A DNA stretch of 64,000 nt, from NCBI RefSeq assembly GCF_003992725.1, contig NZ_RZNF01000012.1:620001-684000 (forward strand), read 5' to 3'. Both the position numbers and the translations under genes were made by a program. Positions 7,437 through 15,641 of the stretch are shown here, in pieces. Position 1 is the stretch's first letter. Each line of letters starts with the position of its first letter. The notes under the pieces are model-generated. The model had not been told where the DNA came from. It made no database searches and saw only the letters and a list, made by a program, of their open reading frames with translations. The stretch is from Rhodomicrobium lacus. GTDB taxonomy: Bacteria > Pseudomonadota > Alphaproteobacteria > Rhizobiales > Rhodomicrobiaceae.

Positions 7437-8675
7437 TCAGCTTCTTTCGCCGACATCCGATCGCTCATGGGGCGGTAAACGGCTTTCCTGCCGGGGCGGG
7501 AGAAACGAAAGCGTATGTTCGGCAATGGTTTTTTCCTCATTCGCCGCCACGACGAAGATCTTCACGCGCGACGTGTCCGCGCTGAGGAGCCGCTCGTGTC
7601 GCGCGTTGCGCTGCGCGTCGAGGGAAAGGCCGAGCCAGTCGAAACCGGCGCAGATCCGCGCGCGAAGGTCGGCGGCATGCTCGCCGATGCCGCCTGAGAA
7701 AACGAGCGCGTCCAGTCCCCCCAAAACGGCGGTAAGCGCGCCTATTTCGTAGCGGGCGCGATGGACGAAATAGGTCAGCGCCCCGCGCGCGCCGGGCGTG
7801 TCCGTCTTTTCGAGGTCTCGCACGTCGTGCGAGAAGCCCGACATGCCCTTCAAGCCCGAGCCGCGATGAAGAAGCTGCGTCACGGCGTCGACGCTCATGC
7901 GGCGCTCGGTCAGAAGATGCAGGACGACACCGGCGTCGATCTGCCCGCAGCGCGTTCCCATGGCAAGGCCGTCCAGCGGCGTAAAGCTCATCGTCGAACT
8001 GACGCTGCGCCCTTCCTTCATCGCGCACATGGAGGCGCCGTTGCCGAGATGGGCCATGATCACGCGCCCCTCGGCAATTTCGGGCGCGAAGCCGCGAAGC
8101 TCATCCACGAGGTGCTCGTAGGAAAGACCGTGAAAGCCGTAACGGCGCACGCCTGCGTCGTAATATTCGGGCGGCAAGCCGAATGTGTCGTTTTCCCAAG
8201 TGTGCGAGCGGTGAAAGGCGGTATCGAAACAGGCGACCTGAACGGCTGCGGGGAACACCTTTCGCGCCGCGAGGATGCAGCGGATGTTGTGCGTCTGATG
8301 CAGCGGAGCCAGCGGAATGAGTGTGCGAAGCTCCAGCAGAGCGTCTTCGTCCACGCGCAGGGGCTTCGTGAACTTTGTGCCGCCATGCACGATGCGGTGG
8401 CCGACGCCGACGATCTTCCGCTCGCCGCCGTGGTGGTGAACGAAATCGAGCACCTCGTGGAGCGCTGCCACATGCGACGCGGAAACGGTCGGCCTTGGCG
8501 CGAAGGATGGCATGTCCGAACCCGGCGCGGCCTTGACGGAAAACTCCGCCGCGTCGGTGTGCAGGCCCTCGACCTGCCCGCGGAATGTCTCCGCGATGCC
8601 ATCGTCTTGAATATCGAAAAGCGCGAATTTCAGCGACGAAGACCCCGCATTGAGGGTGATCATGGCATTCTTCAT
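7437..8675 (-). CDS. ackA: Acetate kinase
   Basis: The 412-residue enzyme interconverts acetate plus ATP and acetyl phosphate plus ADP. It starts MKNAMITLNAGSSSLKFALF, with the N-terminal phosphate-binding NAGSSS of the ASKHA fold; further signatures are the GHRIVHGG loop, CFDTAFH, RRYGFHGLSYEHL and VIMAHLGNGASMCAMKEG, with the catalytic Arg and Asp regions intact, and VFSGGIGEHAADLRARICAG near the end. I chose the ATG at 8675 since everything upstream is non-homologous. It is divergent from an acylating aldehyde dehydrogenase gene, and the two products share acetyl-level intermediates. No phosphotransacetylase gene lies in the window. Confidence 0.95.
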   Translation of the reverse strand: MKNAMITLNAGSSSLKFALFDIQDDGIAETFRGQVEGLHTDAAEFSVKAAPGSDMPSFAPRPTVSASHVAALHEVLDFVHHHGGERKIVGVGHRIVHGGTKFTKPLRVDEDALLELRTLIPLAPLHQTHNIRCILAARKVFPAAVQVACFDTAFHRSHTWENDTFGLPPEYYDAGVRRYGFHGLSYEHLVDELRGFAPEIAEGRVIMAHLGNGASMCAMKEGRSVSSTMSFTPLDGLAMGTRCGQIDAGVVLHLLTERRMSVDAVTQLLHRGSGLKGMSGFSHDVRDLEKTDTPGARGALTYFVHRARYEIGALTAVLGGLDALVFSGGIGEHAADLRARICAGFDWLGLSLDAQRNARHERLLSADTSRVKIFVVAANEEKTIAEHTLSFLPPRQESRLPPHERSDVGERS

Positions 8676-9006
8676 CTGTCGGGTTCCGCAAGTCGCGCGC
8701 ATGCAAACGCAACGGGCGCGTGTGTGATGTGTGAAGTCAGCCGCTCGTCTTCTCCCGGTTTGCCTTTCGGATACCCGGACGCGGCGCAGTGTCTGCCAAA
8801 CCGGATGCATCGGCAACCTCGGAAACCGGGTTCTGCGCTGGTCTTGCAGGCAAATCCGGATCGCCGGACCGCGCCATGCCGTCGACCGCGTTCGCACCGC
8901 GCAATGTCCGCCTTTCGGACAAGACCCGCCCCGCGAAAACACCTTCCTCAAATGGCCCGCGCCCCTGTACAACTCCAGGCGGAAAGAGCGGCAATCGGAG
9001 GATGGA
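8676..9006. other. Divergent promoter region between ackA and the aldehyde dehydrogenase
   Basis: These 331 bases separate two divergently read genes and must hold both promoters. No gene fits here. The dehydrogenase has a GGAG Shine-Dalgarno at 8997-9000. I see no clear riboswitch or operator. Confidence 0.4.
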
Positions 9007-10431
9007 ATGTCAGCGGGCGATGCCGAGGCAACGAATACGGAAAGCCGGAAGGTTGTCGCGGCGCTGATGGAGCGCGCCCGTGTCGCGCAGGCCGCGTTCG
9101 CCGGGAGCGATCAGGCGCGCGTCGACGAAGCCGTGCGCGCCATGGCCTGGGCGATATACAAGCCCGAGCACGCGGAAGAACTCGCCCGCATCGCCGTCTC
9201 CGACACGGGTCTCGGCAACGTGCCCGACAAGATCGACAAGAAGCAGCGCAAGACCTTTGGCACATTGCGCGATCTTCTGCGCGTGAAGTCGGTCGGCGTG
9301 ATCGAGGAAGACCCGGCGCTGGGCATCGTCAAATATGCGAAGCCGGTTGGCGTCGTCGGCGCCGTGACACCCTCCACCAATCCGGGCGCGACGGCGGCCA
9401 ACAAGGGAATGATGGCGATCAAGGGCCGCAATGCCATGATCGTCGCGCCGTCGCCGCTCGGCTACACGACGACCGCGCGCGCCGTGGCCCTCATGCGCGA
9501 GGGACTCGCGCGCATCGGCCTGCCGGAAGATCTGCTTCAGGTCTTGCCGCAGCCCGTCACCAAGCATCTCACGCAAGCGATGATGGAGGCGGTCGACCTC
9601 GTCGTCATTACCGGCTCGCAGGACAATGTGCGGCGCGGCTACATGAGCGGGACGCCCGCCATCGGCGTCGGCACGGGCAACGTGCCGGTGATCGTGGACG
9701 AGACGGCCGATCTCGACGCGGCGGCGGCGAAGATCGCGCAATCGAAAATCTTCGACAATTCCACGTCCTGCTCGTCGGAAAACGCGGTTGTGATCGTCGA
9801 CGCGGTCTACGAGCGCGCGATCGCGGCGCTGGAGCGGGCGGGAGCGTATCTCTGCGCGCCGGGGAAAAAAGCCGATATCGAAACCGCGCTATGGCTGGGC
9901 CACAAGCTCAACCGCCATCTCATCGCGAAGGATGCACGCGTGCTGGCGCGTGCGTTCGGCCTGCCTCGCGATGCGGACGCAGCGCGGTTTTTTCTCGTGG
10001 AGGAAACCGGCATCGGGCCCGATTTTCCGTTGTCGAGCGAGAAGCTCTCGCTGGTGCTGACGGTCTATCGCGCGCAAGATTTCGCGGACGCGAAGGATAT
10101 CGTGCGGCGCATTCTCGATCATCAGGGACGCGGTCACTCGCTCGGCATCCACACCGCGAACATGGACCGCGCGCGCGAACTCGCCGCCGACCTCGACGTG
10201 GTGCGCGTGCTCGCGAACTTCGCGCACACCTTCGCGCATGGGGGCTCGTTCGATTCCGGGCTGCCGTTCACGCTCAGCATGGGCTGCGGGAGCTGGCAGA
10301 AGAATTCGATCTCCGAAAATCTCAATTACAAGCACTTCCTGAACATCACGCATCTCGTGACGCCGATCCCTGAAAGGCGGCCAACAGAGGCGGAGTTGTT
10401 CGGCCCGCATTGGGAGAAGTACGGGCGCTAG
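9007..10431 (+). CDS. Acylating (CoA-dependent) aldehyde dehydrogenase
   Basis: The 474-residue enzyme belongs to the acylating branch of the aldehyde dehydrogenase superfamily, which oxidises an aldehyde to an acyl-CoA with NAD. Visible features are the cofactor region VGVVGAVTPSTNPGATAANK (115-134), the VGTGNVPVIVDETADLD segment and the catalytic Cys C255 in FDNSTSCSSENAVVIV. The Glu general base of hydrolytic ALDHs is not apparent, as expected. Acetaldehyde dehydrogenases (EutE/AdhE type), PduP and sulfoacetaldehyde dehydrogenase (SauS) share this pattern; length and the ASTNPGAT-like motif do not settle which. The neighbouring ackA suggests acetyl-CoA/acetate chemistry. The ATG at 9007 has a GGAG upstream; frames upstream look non-coding. 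Confidence 0.85.
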   Translation: MSAGDAEATNTESRKVVAALMERARVAQAAFAGSDQARVDEAVRAMAWAIYKPEHAEELARIAVSDTGLGNVPDKIDKKQRKTFGTLRDLLRVKSVGVIEEDPALGIVKYAKPVGVVGAVTPSTNPGATAANKGMMAIKGRNAMIVAPSPLGYTTTARAVALMREGLARIGLPEDLLQVLPQPVTKHLTQAMMEAVDLVVITGSQDNVRRGYMSGTPAIGVGTGNVPVIVDETADLDAAAAKIAQSKIFDNSTSCSSENAVVIVDAVYERAIAALERAGAYLCAPGKKADIETALWLGHKLNRHLIAKDARVLARAFGLPRDADAARFFLVEETGIGPDFPLSSEKLSLVLTVYRAQDFADAKDIVRRILDHQGRGHSLGIHTANMDRARELAADLDVVRVLANFAHTFAHGGSFDSGLPFTLSMGCGSWQKNSISENLNYKHFLNITHLVTPIPERRPTEAELFGPHWEKYGR

Positions 10432-10432
10432 C

Positions 10433-10595
10433 GGTCCGATTCCGTCGTTTGCTCGCAAGCGTGCTGCAAACGGATGCAAATGTCGGAATCGAAAGGACCA
10501 CTAGCAACATCATGATTCTAGTGGAGCTTTTGAATTTGACATTTGAGCGAGGGCTCGCAGCCACCGGGACTCAAATGTGAAATTCGCTCCACTAG
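10433..10595. repeat. Double palindromic repeat, copy 1 (core reversed relative to copy 2)
   Basis: Two adjacent palindromes lie after the aldehyde dehydrogenase stop. The first (10433-10499) has arms GGTCC/GGACC, then CGATTCCG/CGGAATCG, around a 40-base core. The second (10518-10595) begins CTAGTGGAGC and ends GCTCCACTAG, with inner arms near GACATTTGAG and CTCAAATGTG. A related copy lies at 43494-43588: its last 44 bases match 10552-10595 with four mismatches, while its core matches the reverse complement of the core here. Either palindrome could end the upstream transcript. Confidence 0.75.
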
Positions 10596-10770
10596 CGAGT
10601 CTGTGCGTCCAGCAACGTTGGCGGGTCCGCACCCGGGGCGCGGGCCTCTCGCCCGCGTGGCGAAATCGTGGCGCGGGGTTTCCATTTCGATTGGCTGACG
10701 CGCAGAAATTAGCTACAATCAAGAGTAGGGGCAATTCAATCTCGCCGGCTTCGATACGGAAGGGGAGATT

Positions 10771-11310
10771 ATGAGGCTTGTTATTGTTATCGTCGTATTT
10801 TTAATTGCACTGCCTCAAGGATCGTACTCGGCTGAAGCCGACGATTTTTTTCATGACAGGATCGATGCGGTCGCATTGCGATTTTCGTCTCTGAATATAC
10901 CAGATCTTGAGAAAATTCAACTTCCGCAGGCGCAGGCTGACGGATCGCTTATATTCCTTTATGTCTGGCTGCCGAGGACGCGCGCCCCCACGCCCGCATC
11001 CTTCGAAGCCAATATCGCCGATTATTTCGACATCACGGCTCCGCTCGGAAATGCTTTCGCGGGCTGGTGCTATCTGCGCAAGCCCGAAACCTACGTCCTC
11101 AAGACCGATACGGGCGAGATCGCGGTGCAGCGCATATGGGCTCGGGCATTCCGGGGGAGATCGCCGCTCACGCGCTGCCACGGCGGCATGCCGGGCGCCG
11201 CGGGACGGCTCGGCCAGACGCAGGTTTTCGTCGATCCCCGTTCAGGCGTGAAGTCGATGATGAGATCCGGCCATCCCACGCGGTTCCCGCTCGTGGCGCA
11301 GGTGCAGTGA
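10771..11310 (+). CDS. Secreted protein of unknown function
   Basis: The 179-residue product has a clear Sec signal peptide (MRLVIVIVVFLIALPQGSYS, cleavage near SYSA-EA) and a 155-residue mature part with no family I recognise. It contains DFFHDRIDAVALRF, LPRTRAPTPASFEANI and two Cys (AGWCYLRKP and LTRCHGGMPG) that could form a disulfide. The start is secured by AAGGGGAG a few bases upstream. The 5' part of the gene is more AT-rich than its surroundings. It reads rightward and converges on trmD with a 30-base gap. A periplasmic location is inferred from the signal only. Confidence 0.65.
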   Translation: MRLVIVIVVFLIALPQGSYSAEADDFFHDRIDAVALRFSSLNIPDLEKIQLPQAQADGSLIFLYVWLPRTRAPTPASFEANIADYFDITAPLGNAFAGWCYLRKPETYVLKTDTGEIAVQRIWARAFRGRSPLTRCHGGMPGAAGRLGQTQVFVDPRSGVKSMMRSGHPTRFPLVAQVQ

Positions 11311-11340
11311 TCCGGTGTCAAGTGGCGGGATGCCGCCCCA

Positions 11341-12039
11341 TCATTCATCGCGCTTGAGCCGCGCGGCGAGGTCCGGGCGCCGCTCGCGCGTCAGGGCTTC
11401 CGACTGCTCGCGGCGCCAGCGTGCGATGCGGGCGTGATCGCCGGACAGCAACACTTCGGGGATTTCGCGTCCCTCAAACGTGCGCGGCCGCGTGTAATGC
11501 GGATATTCGAGGAGGCCGTTTTCATGGCTTTCCTCCCCGAGTGACGCCTCCGCGCCGATGACGCCCGGCAACAGTCGCACGCACGCATCGAGAAGCACCA
11601 TCGCCGCAAGCTCGCCGCCCGAAAGGACGTAGTCGCCGATGGAGATTTCTTCGAGCTGACGCGCCTCGATGGCGCGCTGGTCCAGCCCCTCGAAACGCCC
11701 GCAGAACAACAGCACGCCCGGTCCCGCGGCAAGAGCGCGTGCGCGTGCTTGCGTCAGCGGTGTGCCGCGTGGCGAGAGATAGATGCGCGGCAGGTCCGGC
11801 GCGTCGACGCTGGCCGCGTCGATAGCCGCCGCCGCCACATCCGCGCGAAGCACCATGCCCGCGCCCCCGCCTGCCGGCGTGTCGTCGACCGAACGGTGCC
11901 TGTCGGTCGCGAAGTCGCGGATGTTGCGCGTCGAGAGCCTCCACAGCCCATCCGCAAGACCGCGCCCGGACAGGCTCAGACCGAGCGGACCGGGAAACAT
12001 TTCGGGAAACAGAGTCAGAACGCTGGCATGCCACACCAT
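11341..12039 (-). CDS. trmD: tRNA (guanine-37-N1)-methyltransferase
   Basis: TrmD methylates G37 next to the anticodon with S-adenosylmethionine, preventing +1 frameshifts. The 232-residue product has the SPOUT trefoil knot signature: [28 protein letters not shown] (111-126) and [20 protein letters not shown] (131-150), plus the N-terminal LFPEMF and the loop [15 protein letters not shown] before the C-terminal helices. It is the last gene of the leftward ffh-rpsP-rimM cluster. rplS, which often follows trmD, is not here; a convergent unrelated gene is. Confidence 0.95.
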   Translation of the reverse strand: MVWHASVLTLFPEMFPGPLGLSLSGRGLADGLWRLSTRNIRDFATDRHRSVDDTPAGGGAGMVLRADVAAAAIDAASVDAPDLPRIYLSPRGTPLTQARARALAAGPGVLLFCGRFEGLDQRAIEARQLEEISIGDYVLSGGELAAMVLLDACVRLLPGVIGAEASLGEESHENGLLEYPHYTRPRTFEGREIPEVLLSGDHARIARWRREQSEALTRERRPDLAARLKRDE

Positions 12040-12040
12040 T

Positions 12041-12502
12041 TCAAACGTCCAGCATCTTGAGCCGGGCTTCGGGCTTTTGCCCGCGCGCCAGCCTCAGAAA
12101 TCCTACCGACACGGGCAGCGCAAAGCGGCGCGGTCCGGCGCTGCCGGGGTTCACATAAAGCACGCCTTCCTTCTCCTCGATCAGCGGCTTGTGCGTATGC
12201 CCATGGACCACCACCGACATACCCGCTGCCGCCGGGTCGATCGCGATATCGCGCAAGATGTGCACCACGTAAATATCGACGCCGTCGTGGCTCGCAACCG
12301 TATCGAGCGGCAGCGATGCCAGTTCGTAACCGTCGACATTGCCGCGGACCGCGAACACCGGCGCGATGCCGCGCAGCGTCGCGAGCACATCCGGCGCGCC
12401 GACATCGCCCGCGTGAAGGATCGCGTCCACGCCCGCCAGCGCCGCCGCGGCTTCGGGGCGAAGCAGGCCGTGCGTGTCGGATATGAGGCCGAGGACGGTC
12501 AT
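12041..12502 (-). CDS. YfcE/MJ0936-type metallophosphoesterase
   Basis: This 153-residue protein is a compact calcineurin-like phosphoesterase. Metal-binding motifs are visible in order: ISDTHG (7-12), [19 protein letters not shown] and VHGHTHKP. Members hydrolyse phosphodiesters such as bis-p-nitrophenyl phosphate in vitro; physiological substrates are mostly unknown. It is inserted between rimM and trmD: its start overlaps the rimM stop by four bases and its stop lies one base before the trmD start, so it is certainly co-translated with RNA-modification and ribosome maturation genes. That tight placement hints at a role in RNA metabolism, but this is inference. Confidence 0.85.
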   Translation of the reverse strand: MTVLGLISDTHGLLRPEAAAALAGVDAILHAGDVGAPDVLATLRGIAPVFAVRGNVDGYELASLPLDTVASHDGVDIYVVHILRDIAIDPAAAGMSVVVHGHTHKPLIEEKEGVLYVNPGSAGPRRFALPVSVGFLRLARGQKPEARLKMLDV

Positions 12503-13074
12503 CGGGGTGTTTCGCTCTCGTCGCCGACGCTGTTTTTCTTCGCAGCGCGCCCCTCCCCTTCCCCGCCCTCATAGGAAGGCCGGACCACTGTCACGCGCCC
12601 CCCGCCGAGATCGACATGCGGCACGTGCGCGTTGTCGAACGGGATCAGGACCGGCTGGCGATCGCCGTCGAAACGCACTTCGATGAGATCGCCCGCGCCG
12701 AAATTATGCACGCCGATGACCTTGCCAACGACGTCGCCATCCGGCGAAACGGCGGCAAGTCCGATAAGGTCCGAATAATAAAACTCGTCCTTGTCGTCGG
12801 GCGGCGGGAGCGCGTCGCGGGAAACGTAAAGCTCGATGCCGTTCAGCGCCTCGGCCTGCGTGCGGTCGGCCACGCCCTTCAGCCGCGCGATCACGGAACC
12901 CGCCGATACGGCGCGCATGCCGGAGATTACGAACACCCGCGTGCCGTCGGCGCTCGAAAGCGGTCCGTAGGCCGTGATGTCTTCCGGCGCGGCGGTAAAG
13001 GTTGCGATTTTCACCTCGCCGCGCAAGCCATGCGCGCCACCGATACGGCCGAGCAGAACCTTGTCATCTGTCAT
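12499..13074 (-). CDS. rimM: Ribosome maturation factor RimM
   Basis: RimM binds ribosomal protein S19 and helps mature the 30S subunit head. The 191-residue product starts KVLLGRIGGAHGLRGEVKI, the RimM N-domain signature, and has the PRC-barrel half with EFYYSDLIGLAAVSPDGDVV, VHNFGAGDLIEV and PVLIPFDNAHVPHVDLGGGR. The C-terminal tail ([19 protein letters not shown]) is an extra charged extension. Its start overlaps the stop of the small membrane protein gene and its stop overlaps the phosphoesterase start. Confidence 0.95.
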   Translation of the reverse strand: MTDDKVLLGRIGGAHGLRGEVKIATFTAAPEDITAYGPLSSADGTRVFVISGMRAVSAGSVIARLKGVADRTQAEALNGIELYVSRDALPPPDDKDEFYYSDLIGLAAVSPDGDVVGKVIGVHNFGAGDLIEVRFDGDRQPVLIPFDNAHVPHVDLGGGRVTVVRPSYEGGEGEGRAAKKNSVGDESETPR

Positions 13075-13304
13075 GCGCTTTGCCTTTTGACGCCAAGGCG
13101 GCTGCGGAAGCGAGCGAGCGCGACGACCGACCAGATCGCCTCAACAAGCCCGAACGGCCACGCGCCTTGCAGGAAACCGTAAGCGCTGGCGAGGAGGCAC
13201 GATCCCGCAAAGGCGAAAATGAACCACGGGCTTCTCTCTTCGAGCGCATAGAAGAGCAGCATCAGCGACACCGCCAAGAGACCGAAAAAGGTCAGCCCGT
13301 CCAT
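13071..13304 (-). CDS. Small conserved inner-membrane protein
   Basis: This 77-residue protein has three hydrophobic segments (about residues 5-20, 26-45 and 50-65) with short polar links, for example YALEERSPWF, and a basic C-terminus (ARFRSRLGVKRQSA). I do not know its function. Similar small proteins occur beside rimM in related genomes as far as I recall, but I could not check. Its stop overlaps the rimM start by four bases, so it is translated with the ribosome-maturation operon. A strong hairpin lies between it and rpsP. Confidence 0.65.
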   Translation of the reverse strand: MDGLTFFGLLAVSLMLLFYALEERSPWFIFAFAGSCLLASAYGFLQGAWPFGLVEAIWSVVALARFRSRLGVKRQSA

Positions 13305-13323
13305 CGCGGCTCCTATAACAAGC

Positions 13324-13354
13324 GGAGCGCCTCCGCGAATGCGGCAGGCGCTCC
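13324..13354 (-). terminator. Hairpin between rpsP and the rimM gene group
   Basis: GGAGCGCCT (13324-13332) pairs with AGGCGCTCC (13346-13354), a perfect 9-bp GC-rich stem. No T-run follows on the minus strand, so it is either a weak or factor-dependent terminator, or a processing or attenuation site that sets rpsP above the downstream genes. Confidence 0.5.
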
Positions 13355-13400
13355 GATAAGTCTACATCCCGCATGAAGCGGGCGTAAAGAAGCGAGCGGC

Positions 13401-13757
13401 TTACGCGGCTTCGCTCGTCTCTTCGGCCTTTTTGCGCCGCTCTTCGGCACGCTCGACGGCCTTGGTGCCCGGCTCGCCCTTCTGCGGGTTGTTGCGCTCC
13501 GGGCGCTTCGCGAGGCCGCGCGCGTCGAGGAAGCGGAGCACACGATCCGTTGGCTGCGCACCGACCGAGAGCCAATGCTTCACGCGGTCTTCGACAAGCG
13601 TCACGCGGTCGTTATGGTCCTTCGGAAGCAGCGGATTATAGGTGCCGAGCTTCTCGATGAAGCGGCCATCGCGCGGGGCGGTCGCCTCTGCGACAACGAT
13701 GCGGTAGTACGGACGCTTCTTCGCGCCGCCGCGGGACAGTCTGATCTTCAGGGGCAT
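13401..13757 (-). CDS. rpsP: 30S ribosomal protein S16
   Basis: The 118-residue product begins [20 protein letters not shown], the S16 hallmark, continues [20 protein letters not shown] and [20 protein letters not shown], and ends with a charged low-complexity tail ([17 protein letters not shown]) typical of alphaproteobacterial S16. I chose the ATG at 13757; the frame continues upstream but has no homology. It lies 92 nt after ffh in the standard ffh-rpsP-rimM-trmD order. Confidence 0.97.
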   Translation of the reverse strand: MPLKIRLSRGGAKKRPYYRIVVAEATAPRDGRFIEKLGTYNPLLPKDHNDRVTLVEDRVKHWLSVGAQPTDRVLRFLDARGLAKRPERNNPQKGEPGTKAVERAEERRKKAEETSEAA

Positions 13758-13849
13758 GTTCGTCTCCGTTAACTGTTCGGTCTCTGATCTTGCGAAAATT
13801 CTGTTCTGCACGAGCCTCGCCCGCGCGGTTGACAGCACTCTTAGCGCTC

Positions 13850-15367
13850 TCATTTCTTTTTCCCTGGCAGGCCGGGAAGGCCGCCGAAGCGTCCGCTGCC
13901 CGGCATGCCCGGAAGGCCCGGCAAACCGCCGCCTCCGCCTCCGAGAATTCCCGGCAGCTTCATGCCCGGCGGGAGCTGCATCTTGCCCGCCTTCGCTGCT
14001 TCAATCATTTCGGGCGTGGGTTCCGGCATCTTTCCACCGATGCCGAACAGCTTCGCAAGTCCGCCCTTGCCCTTGCCGACGACCTTCATCATGTCGGCCA
14101 TCTGCCGGTGCATCTTGAGAAGCTGGTTCACCTCCTGCACGGTGGTGCCGGACCCGGCTGCGATGCGGCGCTTGCGGCTCGCTTGCAGGATTTTCGGGTT
14201 GCGGCGCTCCTGTGGCGTCATGGAGGAGATGATTGCGGTCTGCCTTTTGAGCAGTTTTTCGTCGAGATTGGCGGCTTCGAGCTGCTTTTTCATCTTGCCG
14301 ATGCCGGGCAGCATGCCAAGCACGCCCGACATGCCGCCGATCTTCTGCATCTGGCGGAACTGGTCGGAGAGGTCTTGCAGATCGAACTGGCCCTTGGCGA
14401 GCTTCTTCGCCATGGCCTGCGCTTTTTCCTGATCGATGGTCTCGGCCGCGCGCTCGACGAGGCTCACCACGTCGCCCATGCCGAGGATGCGGCCCGCGAC
14501 ACGCTCAGGGTGGAAGTCTTCGAGGCCGTCGAGCTTTTCGCCGGTGCCAAGCAGCTTGATCGGCTTGCCGGTGACGGCGCGCATGGAGAGCGCGGCGCCG
14601 CCGCGTCCGTCACCGTCGATGCGGGTCAGCACGATGCCGGTGATGCCGATGCGCTGGTCGAAGGTGCGGGCGAGGTTGACCGCGTCCTGACCGGTGAGGC
14701 TGTCGGCGACGAGCAGCGTTTCGTGCGGTTGCGCGATGTCGCGCACCTGCTCGGTTTCGCGCATCAGCTCGTCGTCGATATGGAGACGGCCAGCGGTGTC
14801 GAGAATGACGACGTCATAGCCGCCGAGCTTCGCCGCCTGCATGGCGCGCGTCGCGATCTGCTGCGGCGTCTGGCCCTTGATGATGGGGAGCGTATCGACG
14901 CCCGTCTGCTTGCCAAGGACTTCGAGCTGCTCTTGCGCGGCGGGGCGGCGGGTGTCGAGCGAGGCCATCAGAACCTTGCGCTTGTCGCGGTCGGTGAGGC
15001 GCTTCGCAATCTTCGCGGTGGTGGTGGTTTTACCGGAGCCTTGCAGGCCGACCATCATGATCGGCACGGGTGGTACGGACTGGAGGTCGATGGGGTCGGC
15101 TTCCGCGCCGAGCGTCTTCACGAGTTCGTCATGGACGATCTTGACGACCATCTGGCCGGGCGTCACCGAGCGGACGACTTCCTGACCGACGGCCTTTTCC
15201 TTAACGCGGTCGGTGAAGCTTTTCACCACGTCCAGCGCCACGTCGGCCTCGATCAGCGCCCGGCGGACTTCGCGCATCGCTTCCGAAACATCGCTGTCGG
15301 TCAGCGCGCCGCGTCGGGTGAGCTTGTCGAAGATGCCGGAAAGGCGGTCGGATAGGGATTCGAACAT
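13850..15367 (-). CDS. ffh: Signal recognition particle protein Ffh
   Basis: Ffh binds 4.5S RNA and signal sequences and docks ribosomes on FtsY at the membrane. The 505-residue protein has the N domain ([20 protein letters not shown]), the GTPase G domain with G1 [39 protein letters not shown], and [13 protein letters not shown], and the Met-rich M domain with [19 protein letters not shown] and [12 protein letters not shown]. The C-terminus is rich in Gly, Pro, Leu and Met ([14 protein letters not shown]), common in this group. The start at 15367 matches family length. Confidence 0.97.
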   Translation of the reverse strand: MFESLSDRLSGIFDKLTRRGALTDSDVSEAMREVRRALIEADVALDVVKSFTDRVKEKAVGQEVVRSVTPGQMVVKIVHDELVKTLGAEADPIDLQSVPPVPIMMVGLQGSGKTTTTAKIAKRLTDRDKRKVLMASLDTRRPAAQEQLEVLGKQTGVDTLPIIKGQTPQQIATRAMQAAKLGGYDVVILDTAGRLHIDDELMRETEQVRDIAQPHETLLVADSLTGQDAVNLARTFDQRIGITGIVLTRIDGDGRGGAALSMRAVTGKPIKLLGTGEKLDGLEDFHPERVAGRILGMGDVVSLVERAAETIDQEKAQAMAKKLAKGQFDLQDLSDQFRQMQKIGGMSGVLGMLPGIGKMKKQLEAANLDEKLLKRQTAIISSMTPQERRNPKILQASRKRRIAAGSGTTVQEVNQLLKMHRQMADMMKVVGKGKGGLAKLFGIGGKMPEPTPEMIEAAKAGKMQLPPGMKLPGILGGGGGGLPGLPGMPGSGRFGGLPGLPGKKK

Positions 15368-15499
15368 AGGAGGCTTTCGCGTTTCGCTCGGTTCTGGGGA
15401 GGTCCGGTTTATTTGTCATCGGCGCGTCGCTCGCGCCCTCAAACGAATTGTCTCGGTCCTGTTTCCTTCAATGCCGACGCTGTGGGCATGTTCCAACAC

Positions 15500-15535
15500 A
15501 AAACGCACCCGCGGGCGAACTCTCGCTGGCGGGTG
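15500..15535 (-). terminator. Possible terminator after the MFS exporter gene
   Basis: CACCCGC (15506-15512) pairs with GCGGGTG (15529-15535). Read leftward the stem is followed by CGTTTTG, a short T-run. It lies about 105 nt downstream of the exporter stop and 130 nt upstream of ffh, which is the right place for it. The rest of 15368-15641 shows no gene. Confidence 0.45.
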
Positions 15536-15641
15536 ACGGATATGTAATGCAGCCTCCGTATAGACGATTACAATTGCTCTTTCAAATGCGATTTTAGGCG
15601 AAATGACGACATTGTGAAATTCAGCTAAAAGGCTGACGCCT

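Noticed and set aside
7241-7540. A minus-strand frame in the ftcR-ackA gap
   Set aside because: Its translation is low complexity and overlaps the ackA end; the gap looks like repeat-derived DNA.
7761-10373. An open frame of about 870 codons on the plus strand across ackA and the aldehyde dehydrogenase gene
   Set aside because: It is a shadow: antisense to ackA and out of frame with the dehydrogenase, rich in Arg, Ala and Gly, with no motif. Both true genes are certain.
13790-15355. A plus-strand open frame of 521 codons antisense to ffh
   Set aside because: Antisense shadow from high third-position GC; the sequence is Arg/Leu/Asp-rich with no family, while ffh on the other strand is certain.
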